Assembly: GCA_038182865.1 (NCBI GenBank)
Contig: CP116226.1
Span: 3,224,001-3,288,000, forward strand
Length of the DNA stretch: 64,000 nucleotides
Reading direction: 5' to 3'
Source: Microbacterium enclense
GTDB lineage: Bacteria > Actinomycetota > Actinomycetes > Actinomycetales > Microbacteriaceae
Part shown: positions 43,364 through 51,322 of the stretch, piece after piece
Position numbering within the stretch: the first letter of the stretch is position 1
Layout of the letters: every line of letters starts with the position of its first letter
Notes under the pieces: model-generated
Database searches by the model: none
The model's input: only the letters and a program-made list of their open reading frames with translations
What the model was told of the DNA's origin: nothing
Position numbers and translations under genes: made by a program

Positions 43364-43939
43364 ATGTCCGGTCAGACGCTCGTCATCTCCGATCCGCGGG
43401 CGGTTCGCGCCATGGCGAACCCCCTGCGGATGGTCGTGGTCGACGAGTTGTACCGTCGCCAAGGGCCGGCGACCGCGACGGAACTCGCCGAGCTGGTGGG
43501 TCTGAGCCCGAGCGCGATGAGTTACCACCTGCGGGCGGCGGAGTCGACGGGACTCATCCGCCGGGGCGAGTCCTCCGATGGGCGCGAGCGGCCGTGGCTG
43601 CCGGCGGCCGCGAACTATTCGCTGGTGGCGAGTGTGGAGTCGGATGCCGTGCAACGCATGGTGCTGATCGACTCGCGGGTGACCCCCATGCGTCAGCGCA
43701 TGGAGGAACTGCTGGCGGTGCGATCGGTCCGACCGCCCGACGCGGACATCGTCTACATGGTGCTCAGGACCGGGCAGCTGCTCCTCAGCGCCGACGAGGT
43801 CGGTCACTTGCAGGACCGGGTCATGGAGGTGTTCGACGAGTTCGAAGCCCTCAGCGCCGATCGCTCGGAAGAGGGCGAGTTCCGCCGCGCGCGTTACATG
43901 TGGTCCATCGTCCCGGAGAAGGTCCAGCCGGAGGACTGA
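43364..43939 (+). CDS. ArsR-like winged-helix regulator
   Basis: 191 residues. The N-terminal HTH20/ArsR-type domain reads DPRAVRAMANPLRMVVVDEL, then ATELAELVGLSPSAMSYHLR and LIRRGESSDGRERPW. The C-terminal ~100 residues form an effector or dimerisation region of unknown ligand, without the CxC metal motifs of metal-sensing ArsR. It follows the subtilase by 71 bp, possibly its own unit (CAGACT 8 nt before the ATG). Confidence 0.87.
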   Translation: MSGQTLVISDPRAVRAMANPLRMVVVDELYRRQGPATATELAELVGLSPSAMSYHLRAAESTGLIRRGESSDGRERPWLPAAANYSLVASVESDAVQRMVLIDSRVTPMRQRMEELLAVRSVRPPDADIVYMVLRTGQLLLSADEVGHLQDRVMEVFDEFEALSADRSEEGEFRRARYMWSIVPEKVQPED

Positions 43940-43961
43940 GCGCGATCTGACGAGCGCGCTC
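43938..43961 (+). terminator. Hairpin at the end of the ArsR-like gene
   Basis: GAGCGCG (43938-43944) / CGCGCTC (43955-43961), 10-nt loop, overlapping the stop codon. Weak candidate. Confidence 0.35.
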
Positions 43962-44163
43962 GTCCGCCTCTCTCGTTATCCGCGAGGGCGTGCCGCGATC
44001 GACCGGGAGCCGGACGACCTCTCGCAGCTCGAACCGCGCGAACGCATGTCGCCCCGCACGCGGGCCGACCTGCCTGCACCGTTGTGCGGGTGACGCCTCG
44101 ACGGTGACCCGATTCTCTCTCGGTGCGGTCCCGAGGTCTCATCTGCGGTTCCTCCGGAATCTG

Positions 44164-44192
44164 TTGCTCTGTGTGGTTCTGTGTTGTATCGT
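44164..44192 (+). promoter_or_regulatory. Promoter of the fructose operon
   Basis: -35 TTGCTC (44164-44169), 17-bp spacer, -10 TATCGT (44187-44192), 26 bp before the GTG start. The spacer holds direct repeats of CTGTGT, a plausible DeoR-type operator allowing autoregulation. Confidence 0.6.
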
Positions 44193-44217
44193 GTGGGAAT
44201 CTTCGAAGGGGATTTCT

Positions 44218-45000
44218 GTGTACGCAATGGAGCGCCAGCAGCTCATCGAGCGCGAACTGCGCGAGATCGGACGTGTGAGCGTCGTCGATCTGGCCCGCCG
44301 CTTCGACGTGACCACGGAGACCGTCCGTCGCGACCTCGACCGTCTCGAGACGACCGGTCTGCTCCGCCGGGTCCATGGCGGAGCCGTCAGCACCGACCGG
44401 GCCAGCACGGCCGAGGCGACACTCACCGAGCGCCGCGAACGCCACGGTGACGCCAAGCGGGCGATCGCGGCCGAGGCGGTCGCGCTCCTGGGGGCCGATT
44501 TCCGCGGCTCGATCTTCGTCGACGCCGGCACCACCCCGGCCGCCGTCGCCGCAATGATCCCCACGGCCCTCACGTCCGTGGCGGCCGTCGAGGTGGTCAC
44601 GCACTCCCTCGAGGCGGCGCATCTGCTGGCAGGGGAGGAGCGCCTCTCGCTCACGACCATCGGCGGTTGCGTGCGCGGCGTCACAGCAGCGGCGGTCGGC
44701 GCGCACACGGTGCGGACCATCGGTCAGCTGCGACCGGACATCGCCTTCGTCGGCACGAACGGCCTGAGCGCGGGCTTCGGTCTGAGCACTCCCGACCCCG
44801 ACGAAGCCGCCGTCAAGACCGCCATCATCCAATCGGCCCGGCGCGTCGTCCTCGTCGCCGACGCCGCCAAGTTCGGAGAGGAACTGCTCGTGCGCTTCGC
44901 CCGACTCGATGAGATCGACGTGCTCGTCACCGATGCGGAGCCGTCCGCAGCCCTCGCGGAGGCTCTCGCCGACGCCGACGTGGAGGTGCGCGTCGCATGA
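44218..45000 (+). CDS. DeoR-family regulator of the fructose operon
   Basis: 260 residues. N-terminal DeoR HTH (MERQQLIERELREIGRVSVV, DVTTETVRRDLDRLETTGLL, VHGGAV signature) and a C-terminal sugar-phosphate sensor domain of isomerase-like fold (FVDAGTTPAAVA, VVTHSLEAAHLL, FVGTNGLS, DAAKFGEE). Start GTG 44218 has AAGGGG 6 nt upstream; ATG 44227 is the alternative. Overlaps fruK by ATGA. By context it represses the operon and responds to fructose-1-phosphate or fructose-1,6-bisphosphate. Confidence 0.93.
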   Translation: MYAMERQQLIERELREIGRVSVVDLARRFDVTTETVRRDLDRLETTGLLRRVHGGAVSTDRASTAEATLTERRERHGDAKRAIAAEAVALLGADFRGSIFVDAGTTPAAVAAMIPTALTSVAAVEVVTHSLEAAHLLAGEERLSLTTIGGCVRGVTAAAVGAHTVRTIGQLRPDIAFVGTNGLSAGFGLSTPDPDEAAVKTAIIQSARRVVLVADAAKFGEELLVRFARLDEIDVLVTDAEPSAALAEALADADVEVRVA

Positions 45001-45962
45001 TCGTCACCCTGACCGCCAACCCCTCGGCCGACCGCGCTGTCGTTCTGTCCGCGGCGCTCGCCCCCGGCGAGGTGCAGCGCGCCCTGTCGTCGCGCGAAGA
45101 CGCGGGCGGCAAAGGCGTCAACGTCGCCCGCGTCGTGACCGCGGCGGGAGCTCCCGCGCGTGCCGTCGTCCCCGTGAACGCGCACGATCCCTACCGGATG
45201 CTGCTCGAGGACACCGGCATCGCTCTCGACCTCGTGGAGGTCTCCGGTCGCGCGCGTGCCAACCTGACCATCACCGACCCCGCGGGCGAGACCACGAAGC
45301 TCAACCTCCCCGGAGCCGAGTTGTCGACCGCCGAAGCGGAGGCCCTGGTCTCTGGCGTCGTCGCGGCCTCCGAGGGAGCGACGTGGCTCGTGCTGGCCGG
45401 ATCGCTGCCACCCGGAGTGCCGGTGTCGTTCTACGCCGACCTCATCCGCGCGGTCCGCGAGCGGTGGGGGAGCTCTGCTCCACGCATCGCTGTCGACGCG
45501 TCCGGAGCTGCCCTCGCGGCCGTGGTCGAGACGGCGCGCCCCGACCTCATCAAGCCCAATCACGAGGAACTCGCCGAGCTCGTCGGCGAGGACGCCGCAT
45601 CCGACGTCGACGTGATCGCCGAGGCCTCGCGTCGCGCCGCCACCCTCGTGCCGGAGCGGGTGGCATCCGCCCTCGTCACCCTCGGCGCCGACGGCGCCCT
45701 GGTCTTCACCGCCGACGGTTCCTGGCGTGGTCGCGCGCCCAAGATCCAGGTCGCGAGCACGGTCGGCGCGGGCGACAGCTCGCTCGCCGGGTATCTTCTC
45801 GCCGACCTCGAGGGGGCATCTGCTCCCGAACGCCTCGCGCGCAGCATCGCCTACGGTGCCGCGGCCGCGACGCTGCCCGGGACCCAGGCTCCGACGCCGG
45901 CCGATCTGCCCGCGGGCACGATCGCCGTTTCCGATTTCCCCACCCCCATCGCAACATCCTGA
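44997..45962 (+). CDS. fruK: 1-phosphofructokinase
   Basis: 321-residue PfkB-family kinase. VTLTANPSADRAVVLS N-terminus, GGKGVNVARV (sugar site), KPNHEELAELVG, and the ATP/anion-hole motif TVGAGDSSLAGYL with the catalytic Asp. It phosphorylates the fructose-1-phosphate produced by the PTS permease encoded next. Coupled to the regulator by a 4-bp overlap. Confidence 0.94.
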   Translation: MIVTLTANPSADRAVVLSAALAPGEVQRALSSREDAGGKGVNVARVVTAAGAPARAVVPVNAHDPYRMLLEDTGIALDLVEVSGRARANLTITDPAGETTKLNLPGAELSTAEAEALVSGVVAASEGATWLVLAGSLPPGVPVSFYADLIRAVRERWGSSAPRIAVDASGAALAAVVETARPDLIKPNHEELAELVGEDAASDVDVIAEASRRAATLVPERVASALVTLGADGALVFTADGSWRGRAPKIQVASTVGAGDSSLAGYLLADLEGASAPERLARSIAYGAAAATLPGTQAPTPADLPAGTIAVSDFPTPIATS

Positions 45963-45981
45963 CCACGGAGGTCACCTGACA

Positions 45982-48039
45982 ATGTCCGACATCATCACTC
46001 CGGAGCTCGTCACCCTCGACGCGCCCCTGGGCACCGACAAGCAGTCGGTGATCCGAGCCCTCGCCGAGCGCGTCGTCGCGCAGGGTCGCGCGACCAGCGC
46101 CCAAGAGTTGTTCGACGACGCCTGGGCCCGCGAGCAGAAGGACGAGACCGGCCTGCCCGGCGGCATCGGCATCCCACACGCGCGCAGCGCCTCGGTCACC
46201 GAGCCGACCCTCGCGTTCGCGCGCCTGAACCCGGGCGTCGACTTCGGCGCCCCCGACGGCGCCGCCGACATCGTGTTCCTCATCGCGGCCCCCGCCGGTG
46301 CCGACGAGGCCCACCTCGCGGTGCTGTCGCAGCTGGCTCGCAGCCTGATGAACAACGACTTCCTGTCGGGTCTGCGCGCGGCGGCGACTCCCGCTGACGC
46401 GGTGAAGATCATCACGGATGCCATCGCCCCCGCCCCCGCGCCCGCCGCACCCGCCGAGGCCCCGGCCGCGACGCGCGCCGAGGCCCGCACGCCCACCACG
46501 AAGACGAAGAAGATCGTCGCCGTCACCGCCTGCGCGACCGGCATCGCTCACACGTTCATGGCGGCCGACGCGCTCACCGCCGCCGGTGCGGAGACCGAGG
46601 GCGTCGAGCTCATCGTCGAGCCTCAGGGCTCCAGCGGCTACAAGGCCCTCCCGCAGAGCGTCATCGACGACGCCGACGCCGTGATCTTCGCGGTCGACGT
46701 CGATGTGCGCGAGCCGCAGCGCTTCGCCGGCAAGCCCGTGGTCCGCGCCGGTGTCAAGCGCGGCATCGAGCAGCCGAAGCAGCTCATCGCCGAAGCCCTC
46801 GCCGCCAGCGAGAACCCGAACGCCGCCCGTGTGCAGGGCGGGGCGGCCGCGGCATCCGCGTCCGACGCTCCCGTCGTCCAGCAGTCGGTGGGCCGTCGCA
46901 TCCAGCGGTGGCTCCTGACCGGTGTCAGCTACATGATCCCCTTCGTCGCCGGTGGCGGCCTTCTCATCGCCCTGGGTTTCCTCCTGGGCGGATACCAGGT
47001 CACGCAGAACGCGGCCAACGTCATCATCCAGAACTCGCTCTGGGACCTCCCGACCGAGGGCATCACGTCGCCCCTCGGCCCGATCGGCCAGTACCTCGGC
47101 TCGGTCGCCTTCATGATCGGCGCGACCTCGATGGGCTTCATCGTCGCCGTGCTCGCGGGCTTCATCGCGTACGCGATCGCCGACCGCCCCGGTATCGCAC
47201 CCGGGTTCGTCGCCGGCGCCGTCGCCGTGCTCATGAACGCCGGCTTCATCGGCGGCATCATCGGTGGCCTCCTCGCCGGCTTCATCGCCTGGTGGCTCGG
47301 CCGGTTCGACGCCCCGCGCTGGCTGCGCGGGCTCATGCCCGTCGTGATCGTGCCGTTCCTCGGCTCGATCTTCGCGTCGGGTCTGATGATCCTGTTCCTC
47401 GGGCGCCCGATCGCGGCGCTCATGGCCGCGCTCACCGAGGGCCTCACGTCGCTCGCCGCCAGCAGCGCCGGTGCCATCGTGCTCGGAGTGATCCTCGGTC
47501 TCATGATGTGCTTCGACCTCGGTGGCCCGGTCAACAAGGTCGCTTACGTCTTCGCCACGACGGGCCTCGCGGCCGCGTCACAGACCAACACCGCGCCGTA
47601 CCTGATCATGGCTGCGGTCATGGCCGCAGGTATGGTGCCTCCGCTCGCGATGGCCCTCGCCTCGACCCTTCTGGCCCGCCAGAAGTTCACCCCGGTCGAG
47701 CGCGAGAACGGTGCGGCCGCGTGGCTGCTCGGCGCGTCGTTCATCTCCGAGGGCGCGATCCCGTTCGCCGCGGCCGACCCGCTGCGCGTCATCCCCGCCT
47801 CGATGGTGGGTGGTGCGATCACCGGTGGTCTGAGCATGCTCCTGAGTGTGCAGTCGTTCGCTCCGCACGGCGGCATTTTCGTCTTCTTCGCCATCAACCC
47901 CTTCTGGGGTTTTGCCCTCGCAATCGTGGCGGGTACCGTCGTGACGGCGCTGATCGTCGTGGCCCTCAAGGGCCTCGGCCGCAGCACCAAGGACGCCGCC
48001 GTCGCCGAGGCTGCGCCCGCAGCCACGGTGGCTGCGTAA
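45982..48039 (+). CDS. fruA: PTS fructose transporter, fused EIIA-EIIB-EIIC
   Basis: 685 residues with three PTS modules. EIIA (~1-145) has its phospho-His66 in GIPHARS; EIIB (~175-270) has phospho-Cys184 in VTACATGIAHTFMAA; EIIC (~315-665) is a many-helix membrane domain with GGPVNKVAYVFATTGL and SEGAIPFAAADP. An Ala/Pro linker joins A and B. It imports fructose as fructose-1-phosphate. Lies between fruK and ptsH in a single operon. The full fusion order A-B-C is common in actinobacteria. Confidence 0.95.
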   Translation: MSDIITPELVTLDAPLGTDKQSVIRALAERVVAQGRATSAQELFDDAWAREQKDETGLPGGIGIPHARSASVTEPTLAFARLNPGVDFGAPDGAADIVFLIAAPAGADEAHLAVLSQLARSLMNNDFLSGLRAAATPADAVKIITDAIAPAPAPAAPAEAPAATRAEARTPTTKTKKIVAVTACATGIAHTFMAADALTAAGAETEGVELIVEPQGSSGYKALPQSVIDDADAVIFAVDVDVREPQRFAGKPVVRAGVKRGIEQPKQLIAEALAASENPNAARVQGGAAAASASDAPVVQQSVGRRIQRWLLTGVSYMIPFVAGGGLLIALGFLLGGYQVTQNAANVIIQNSLWDLPTEGITSPLGPIGQYLGSVAFMIGATSMGFIVAVLAGFIAYAIADRPGIAPGFVAGAVAVLMNAGFIGGIIGGLLAGFIAWWLGRFDAPRWLRGLMPVVIVPFLGSIFASGLMILFLGRPIAALMAALTEGLTSLAASSAGAIVLGVILGLMMCFDLGGPVNKVAYVFATTGLAAASQTNTAPYLIMAAVMAAGMVPPLAMALASTLLARQKFTPVERENGAAAWLLGASFISEGAIPFAAADPLRVIPASMVGGAITGGLSMLLSVQSFAPHGGIFVFFAINPFWGFALAIVAGTVVTALIVVALKGLGRSTKDAAVAEAAPAATVAA

Positions 48040-48067
48040 CACCCCCGTCGAATCGGAAGGATTCACC

Positions 48068-48337
48068 ATGGCAGAACGTCAGGCCACCATCGCCAGCGCC
48101 TCGGGCCTCCACGCCCGCCCCGCGAAGCTCTTCGTGCAGGCCGTGCAGGAAAAGAAGATCCCCGTCACCATCGCGGCCGCGGGTGGCCCTGACCTCAACG
48201 CCGGGAGCATTCTGTCGCTCATGGGCCTGGGGGCCGGTCATGGCACGGTCGTGACCCTCAAGGCCGAGGGCGAGGGTGCCGAGCAGGCACTCGACGAGCT
48301 CGTCGCCCTTCTCGAGACCGACCTCGACGCGCAGTAA
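48068..48337 (+). CDS. ptsH: Phosphocarrier protein HPr
   Basis: 89 residues. Phospho-His15 in SGLHARPA and the regulatory-serine region AGSILSLMGLG (Ser47). It passes phosphate from enzyme I (not in this window) to the EIIA domain of FruA. GGAAGGA 7 nt upstream of ATG. Last gene of the operon; a 16-bp terminator stem follows. Confidence 0.95.
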   Translation: MAERQATIASASGLHARPAKLFVQAVQEKKIPVTIAAAGGPDLNAGSILSLMGLGAGHGTVVTLKAEGEGAEQALDELVALLETDLDAQ

Positions 48338-48350
48338 GCACGAACACACG

Positions 48351-48394
48351 AACACCGGATGCCACGGGCCTGAGGGCTCGTGGCATCCGGTGTT
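48351..48394. terminator. Terminator after ptsH (convergent with the MBL-fold gene)
   Basis: Perfect 16-bp stem AACACCGGATGCCACG (48351-48366) / CGTGGCATCCGGTGTT (48379-48394) with a 12-nt loop. Like the one at 7429 it is built on GGATGCC/GGCATCC. Confidence 0.85.
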
Positions 48395-48418
48395 TCTGCG
48401 TGCCGAGGTCGCGCCGCC

Positions 48419-49057
48419 TCAGACGTCGGTCGAGTCTCCCGGCTTCAGGTCGACGAACGTCCCGCCGTGCTGCTCCGCCGCCCACGTCAAGCGCCCGTCG
48501 CCCATCTGTTTGCCCGCCTGGGAGAGGGTCATGTCGTGCGTGGCGAAGACGCGCTGCGGCTTGACCTCGAGGACGAAGTCGATCGCGTCGCCGATCTTCA
48601 GCCACGGCGCGCCCACGGGGGCTGCGAGCAGCGCGATCTTCTTGTGCTTGGGGACGCTGTACGAATCTCCCGGGTAGTACAGCGCGTCGTTGACGAGGAC
48701 TCCGACGTTGTCGATGACCGGAATGGACTCGTGGATCACAGCGTGCTTCCCGCCGAAGAACTCGAGGTGGAAGGGAGAGAGGTCGAGGGTGTCGCCGGGG
48801 TGGACGACCGTGATGTCGAAGCCTGCCGCGGCCTGCTTGACGCCCTCGGGCCCGTAGATGGGCGTCCCGGGGTGCGTCTCGAGGAGGCGGTTCAGGTGGT
48901 CGGGGGTCCAGTGGTCAGGATGCTCGTGGGTCAGGACGATGCCCACGAGACCGTGTAGGTCTTCGAGAGGGGAGGTGAAGACCCCCGGATCGATGACGAG
49001 GGAATGCCCCGATTCGACGAGGACGAGGGCGGCGTGTTCGTGCTTGGTTACTCGCAT
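48419..49057 (-). CDS. MBL-fold metal-dependent hydrolase (UlaG/YtnP-like small type)
   Basis: 212 residues. The metallo-beta-lactamase motif is VLTHEHPDHW (HxHxDH), with further metal ligands in KHAVIHESI (His), YYPGDSY (Asp) and FATHDM (His). The short form lacking other domains resembles the UPF0173/UlaG-like group of cytoplasmic hydrolases. The substrate is unknown. Start ATG at 49057 sits inside an inverted repeat; GAGGAG lies upstream. Divergent from tRNA-Glu. Confidence 0.88.
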   Translation of the reverse strand: MRVTKHEHAALVLVESGHSLVIDPGVFTSPLEDLHGLVGIVLTHEHPDHWTPDHLNRLLETHPGTPIYGPEGVKQAAAGFDITVVHPGDTLDLSPFHLEFFGGKHAVIHESIPVIDNVGVLVNDALYYPGDSYSVPKHKKIALLAAPVGAPWLKIGDAIDFVLEVKPQRVFATHDMTLSQAGKQMGDGRLTWAAEQHGGTFVDLKPGDSTDV

Positions 49058-49066
49058 AGTGCGAGT
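49050..49066. promoter_or_regulatory. Inverted repeat spanning the MBL-gene start codon
   Basis: ACTCGCA-TAG-TGCGAGT, perfect 7-3-7 symmetry, centred on the start codon of the MBL-fold gene (start base 49057). It could be an operator or an mRNA hairpin hiding the start. Confidence 0.4.
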
Positions 49067-49222
49067 CAACTCCTCGTCGATCCACGGAGCAACCGGTGGC
49101 GGGCCCGCCTCCGGCGAGGTAGATATGCGGCGCGGGGGATACGTTCCGGGGTCTACCGTCCTTCGTCGGATGGGGGTACGGTGGCCGGACACGCCCGAGA
49201 TCCCCGGCGGTCCCGCCTCGAT

Positions 49223-49251
49223 TTTGCGTGCGTGTTTTCGTGGTGCATACT
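49223..49251 (+). promoter_or_regulatory. tRNA-Glu promoter
   Basis: -35 TTTGCG (49223-49228), 17-bp spacer, -10 CATACT (49246-49251), 16 bp before the tRNA 5' end. Confidence 0.55.
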
Positions 49252-49267
49252 TGAACGGTTGCGACGC

Positions 49268-49343
49268 GGCCCCATCGTATAGCGGCCTAGTACGCCGCCC
49301 TCTCACGGCGGTAACGCGGGTTCGAATCCCGCTGGGGTCACCA
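49268..49343 (+). tRNA. tRNA-Glu (CUC anticodon)
   Basis: 76 nt including an encoded CCA. Acceptor GGCCCCA / TGGGGTC with one G-T pair, anticodon stem CCGCC/GGCGG with loop CTCTCAC (anticodon CTC at 49302-49304), T arm GCGGG-TTCGAAT-CCCGC. Confidence 0.97.
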
Positions 49344-49350
49344 ACACGAG

Positions 49351-49380
49351 AAAAGCCTCGACCGAATGGTCGAGGCTTTT
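49351..49380 (+). terminator. Terminator after tRNA-Glu
   Basis: Perfect 13-bp stem AAAAGCCTCGACC (49351-49363) / GGTCGAGGCTTTT (49368-49380), loop GAAT, with a terminal T-run: a canonical intrinsic terminator. Confidence 0.9.
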
Positions 49381-49469
49381 CTCGTTCTCAGGCGCCGATG
49401 CTGGGCGAGGACCCGCTTGTACGGGTTGGGCTCCTCCCGGAGGTGGCCTTCAGATGGGCGCCCGCAGCG

Positions 49470-49540
49470 GATCCGGAGAGCGACATCGGATCCGGACCGG
49501 CCGGGGCGATTCGTCCGGATCCGGCGGCACTCTCCGGATC
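49470..49540. terminator. Two-tier hairpin at the 3' end of the DUF4349 gene
   Basis: Two nested perfect 11-bp inverted repeats: outer GATCCGGAGAG (49470-49480) / CTCTCCGGATC (49530-49540), inner CGGATCCGGAC (49487-49497) / GTCCGGATCCG (49513-49523), separated by symmetric 6-nt internal loops. Begins 5 nt after the DUF4349 stop, so a terminator or RNA-stabilising 3' structure for that mRNA is likely. Confidence 0.65.
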
Positions 49541-49545
49541 TGCGA

Positions 49546-50595
49546 TCAGGTGTCGACCCGATCGGACCGCCGTCGCCGCGCGCGCCGGATCGTCCAGACC
49601 ACCACCCCGATCACCGCGGCCACCGCGAGCCAGGGGAGCAGGAAGCCGAGGCCGACGACGAGACCGTTCAGGGCCGCGACGAGGCCGTTCCATCCGGCCA
49701 TCAAGCCGTCACCGAACCCGGCGGGATCAGCGGTCACCGCGGCCGCGGCGGGGACGACCTGGACCGACAGCGACGACATCGCCACCTGCGTCTCCAGCAG
49801 GGTCAGTTGCTGCCGATCGGCGTCGAGCCGCGCCTGTCGGTCGGCCAGCGCGGATTCCGCCGCGATGAGGTCGGACACGGATGCCGCCTGCGACATCAAC
49901 TCGGTCAGACGGGCGACGGATGCCTCGCCGGCGGCGACGCGGGCCCGGAGGTCGACCGCCTGGTCGGTGACATCGCTGCGCGTCACGCTCGAGGCCGTCA
50001 CGGCCCCGATGGTGGACAGCCCGTCCATCACGCCGGTGAGCTCGTCGGCGGGGATGCGGACGGTGACCCAGCCCATCGATGGGTCCCCGTTCGCCGGCGC
50101 CGTCGCGGCATCGAGGGGGACGGCGCCGGACGAGCCCCCGACCTGCGAGGACTCGACGTACCCGCCGGCCGAAGTCGCGGCATCCGAGATCCGTGACACG
50201 ACGGCCGCGACGTCATCCGTCTCGATGGTGGCGGAGCCGTTCGCGATGATCTCGCGCGTGGTCGTGGCCCCCGCGCCGGGAGCCGTCTCGGCCTGCGCTC
50301 CGTCGAGGAGCGGGGCAGCGGGGGCGCCGTCCGCGGAGCCCGAGTACTGCTCGGTAAGGCTGCCACCCCCGGAAGCGGACTGATCGAACAGGGCGCTATT
50401 CCCGCCGTTCAACACGGCCGGGCCGGCGATCGCCGCGATGAGCACGACGCTGGCCGCCGCGGCCGTCCATCCGCCGATCCGAGCGCGCCGGCGTCGGCGA
50501 TCGGTCCGGGTGGAGTCGTCGATGCGCGCGAAGATGCGCGTCTCCATCGCGTCGATCCGGTCGTCATCGAGCGGGGGAAGGGTGGGCGTGGTCAT
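49546..50595 (-). CDS. DUF4349 membrane protein coupled to an ECF sigma factor
   Basis: 349 residues. Cytoplasmic N-terminus (1-~41, charged, ERIDAMETR-like helix then RRRRRAR), one membrane helix ~42-63, an extracytoplasmic region with the DUF4349 pattern (REIIANGSATIETDDVAAVV, GGYVESSQVGG, VTVRIPADEL, VDLRARVAAGEASVARLTELM, a coiled coil at ~210-285), and a C-terminal membrane helix ending in a basic tail. Its start overlaps the sigma-factor stop by ATGA. The topology (short cytoplasmic helix, helix, large outer domain) is that of an anti-sigma factor, although no known anti-sigma domain is evident. Confidence 0.87.
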   Translation of the reverse strand: MTTPTLPPLDDDRIDAMETRIFARIDDSTRTDRRRRRARIGGWTAAAASVVLIAAIAGPAVLNGGNSALFDQSASGGGSLTEQYSGSADGAPAAPLLDGAQAETAPGAGATTTREIIANGSATIETDDVAAVVSRISDAATSAGGYVESSQVGGSSGAVPLDAATAPANGDPSMGWVTVRIPADELTGVMDGLSTIGAVTASSVTRSDVTDQAVDLRARVAAGEASVARLTELMSQAASVSDLIAAESALADRQARLDADRQQLTLLETQVAMSSLSVQVVPAAAAVTADPAGFGDGLMAGWNGLVAALNGLVVGLGFLLPWLAVAAVIGVVVWTIRRARRRRSDRVDT

Positions 50596-51146
50596 GGGGT
50601 CTCCGTCTCCATCGCGCTGGCGCGCACCCGTGTCCGGATGCGGGAGAGGCGGTTGCGCACGGTGCCGTGCGAGACACCGAGCTGCTCGGCGGCGGCTTGG
50701 TAGCCGTAACCCTCCGCCGCGCAGAGGCGGAAGATCTCCCGATCGAGGTCGCCGAGACCCTCGACGGCCGCCAGAATCGCGGCCACGGTCTGCGCCTGAA
50801 CGACCTGGGCTTCGACGTCGACGGCCGACGGCATGTCCTCGTCGAGCGCACCGTGGGAGCCGTGTCGCCGACGTGCCCGGAGTCGGTTCTGCGCCTGCAG
50901 CCGGCAGACCGTCGCGAGCCACGGGAGCAGCGTCGTCCCCTCGAGCCTCAGCGACGGGATCTTCCGCCACGCGGTGACGAAGGTGTCCTGCGCGACGTCC
51001 TCTGCGTCGGAGGCATCGCCCATGAGGCCGAAAGCGATCCAGTAGACCGGCCGGACGTAGGCGCGGTACAGCTCGCGATACGCGACCTCCGACCCGCCCG
51101 CGGCGCGCGCCACGAGGGCCCTGTCGTCGATCACGTCGTCGGTCAT
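50592..51146 (-). CDS. ECF-type RNA polymerase sigma factor
   Basis: 184 residues from ATG 51146 (GAGAAG 9 nt upstream); ATG 51152 and GTG 51185 are alternative starts in frame. Region 2 includes AYRELYRAYVRPVYWIAFGL and DAEDVAQDTFVTAWRKI (core and -10 binding); region 4 is LDREIFRLCAAEGYGYQAAA, then a QLGVSHGTVRNRLSRIR helix-turn-helix. Followed with a 4-bp overlap by the DUF4349 membrane protein, which may control it. A CTCTCA-C-TGAGAG repeat lies at 51187-51199 just upstream. Confidence 0.92.
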   Translation of the reverse strand: MTDDVIDDRALVARAAGGSEVAYRELYRAYVRPVYWIAFGLMGDASDAEDVAQDTFVTAWRKIPSLRLEGTTLLPWLATVCRLQAQNRLRARRRHGSHGALDEDMPSAVDVEAQVVQAQTVAAILAAVEGLGDLDREIFRLCAAEGYGYQAAAEQLGVSHGTVRNRLSRIRTRVRASAMETETP

Positions 51147-51322
51147 CGGCATCCACTTCTCGTCGGGACGAGGCTCTCCGAGCACTCTCTCACTGAGAGG
51201 TGTCCGTCAGGGCGCGATCGTCTCACGCAAGTACGCACGCAATGAGCACTACGTGCACAAGCCCGGGCCGTGCGCGGTCTCCTCGATAGACTCGAGCGTT
51301 TCCCCCGAACGAGAGGCTCGTC

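Noticed and set aside
51200..51322. Mn-sensing yybP-ykoY riboswitch before terC
   Set aside because: The GGGGAGUA-type conserved loops are absent and the leader after the -10 box is only about 30 nt.
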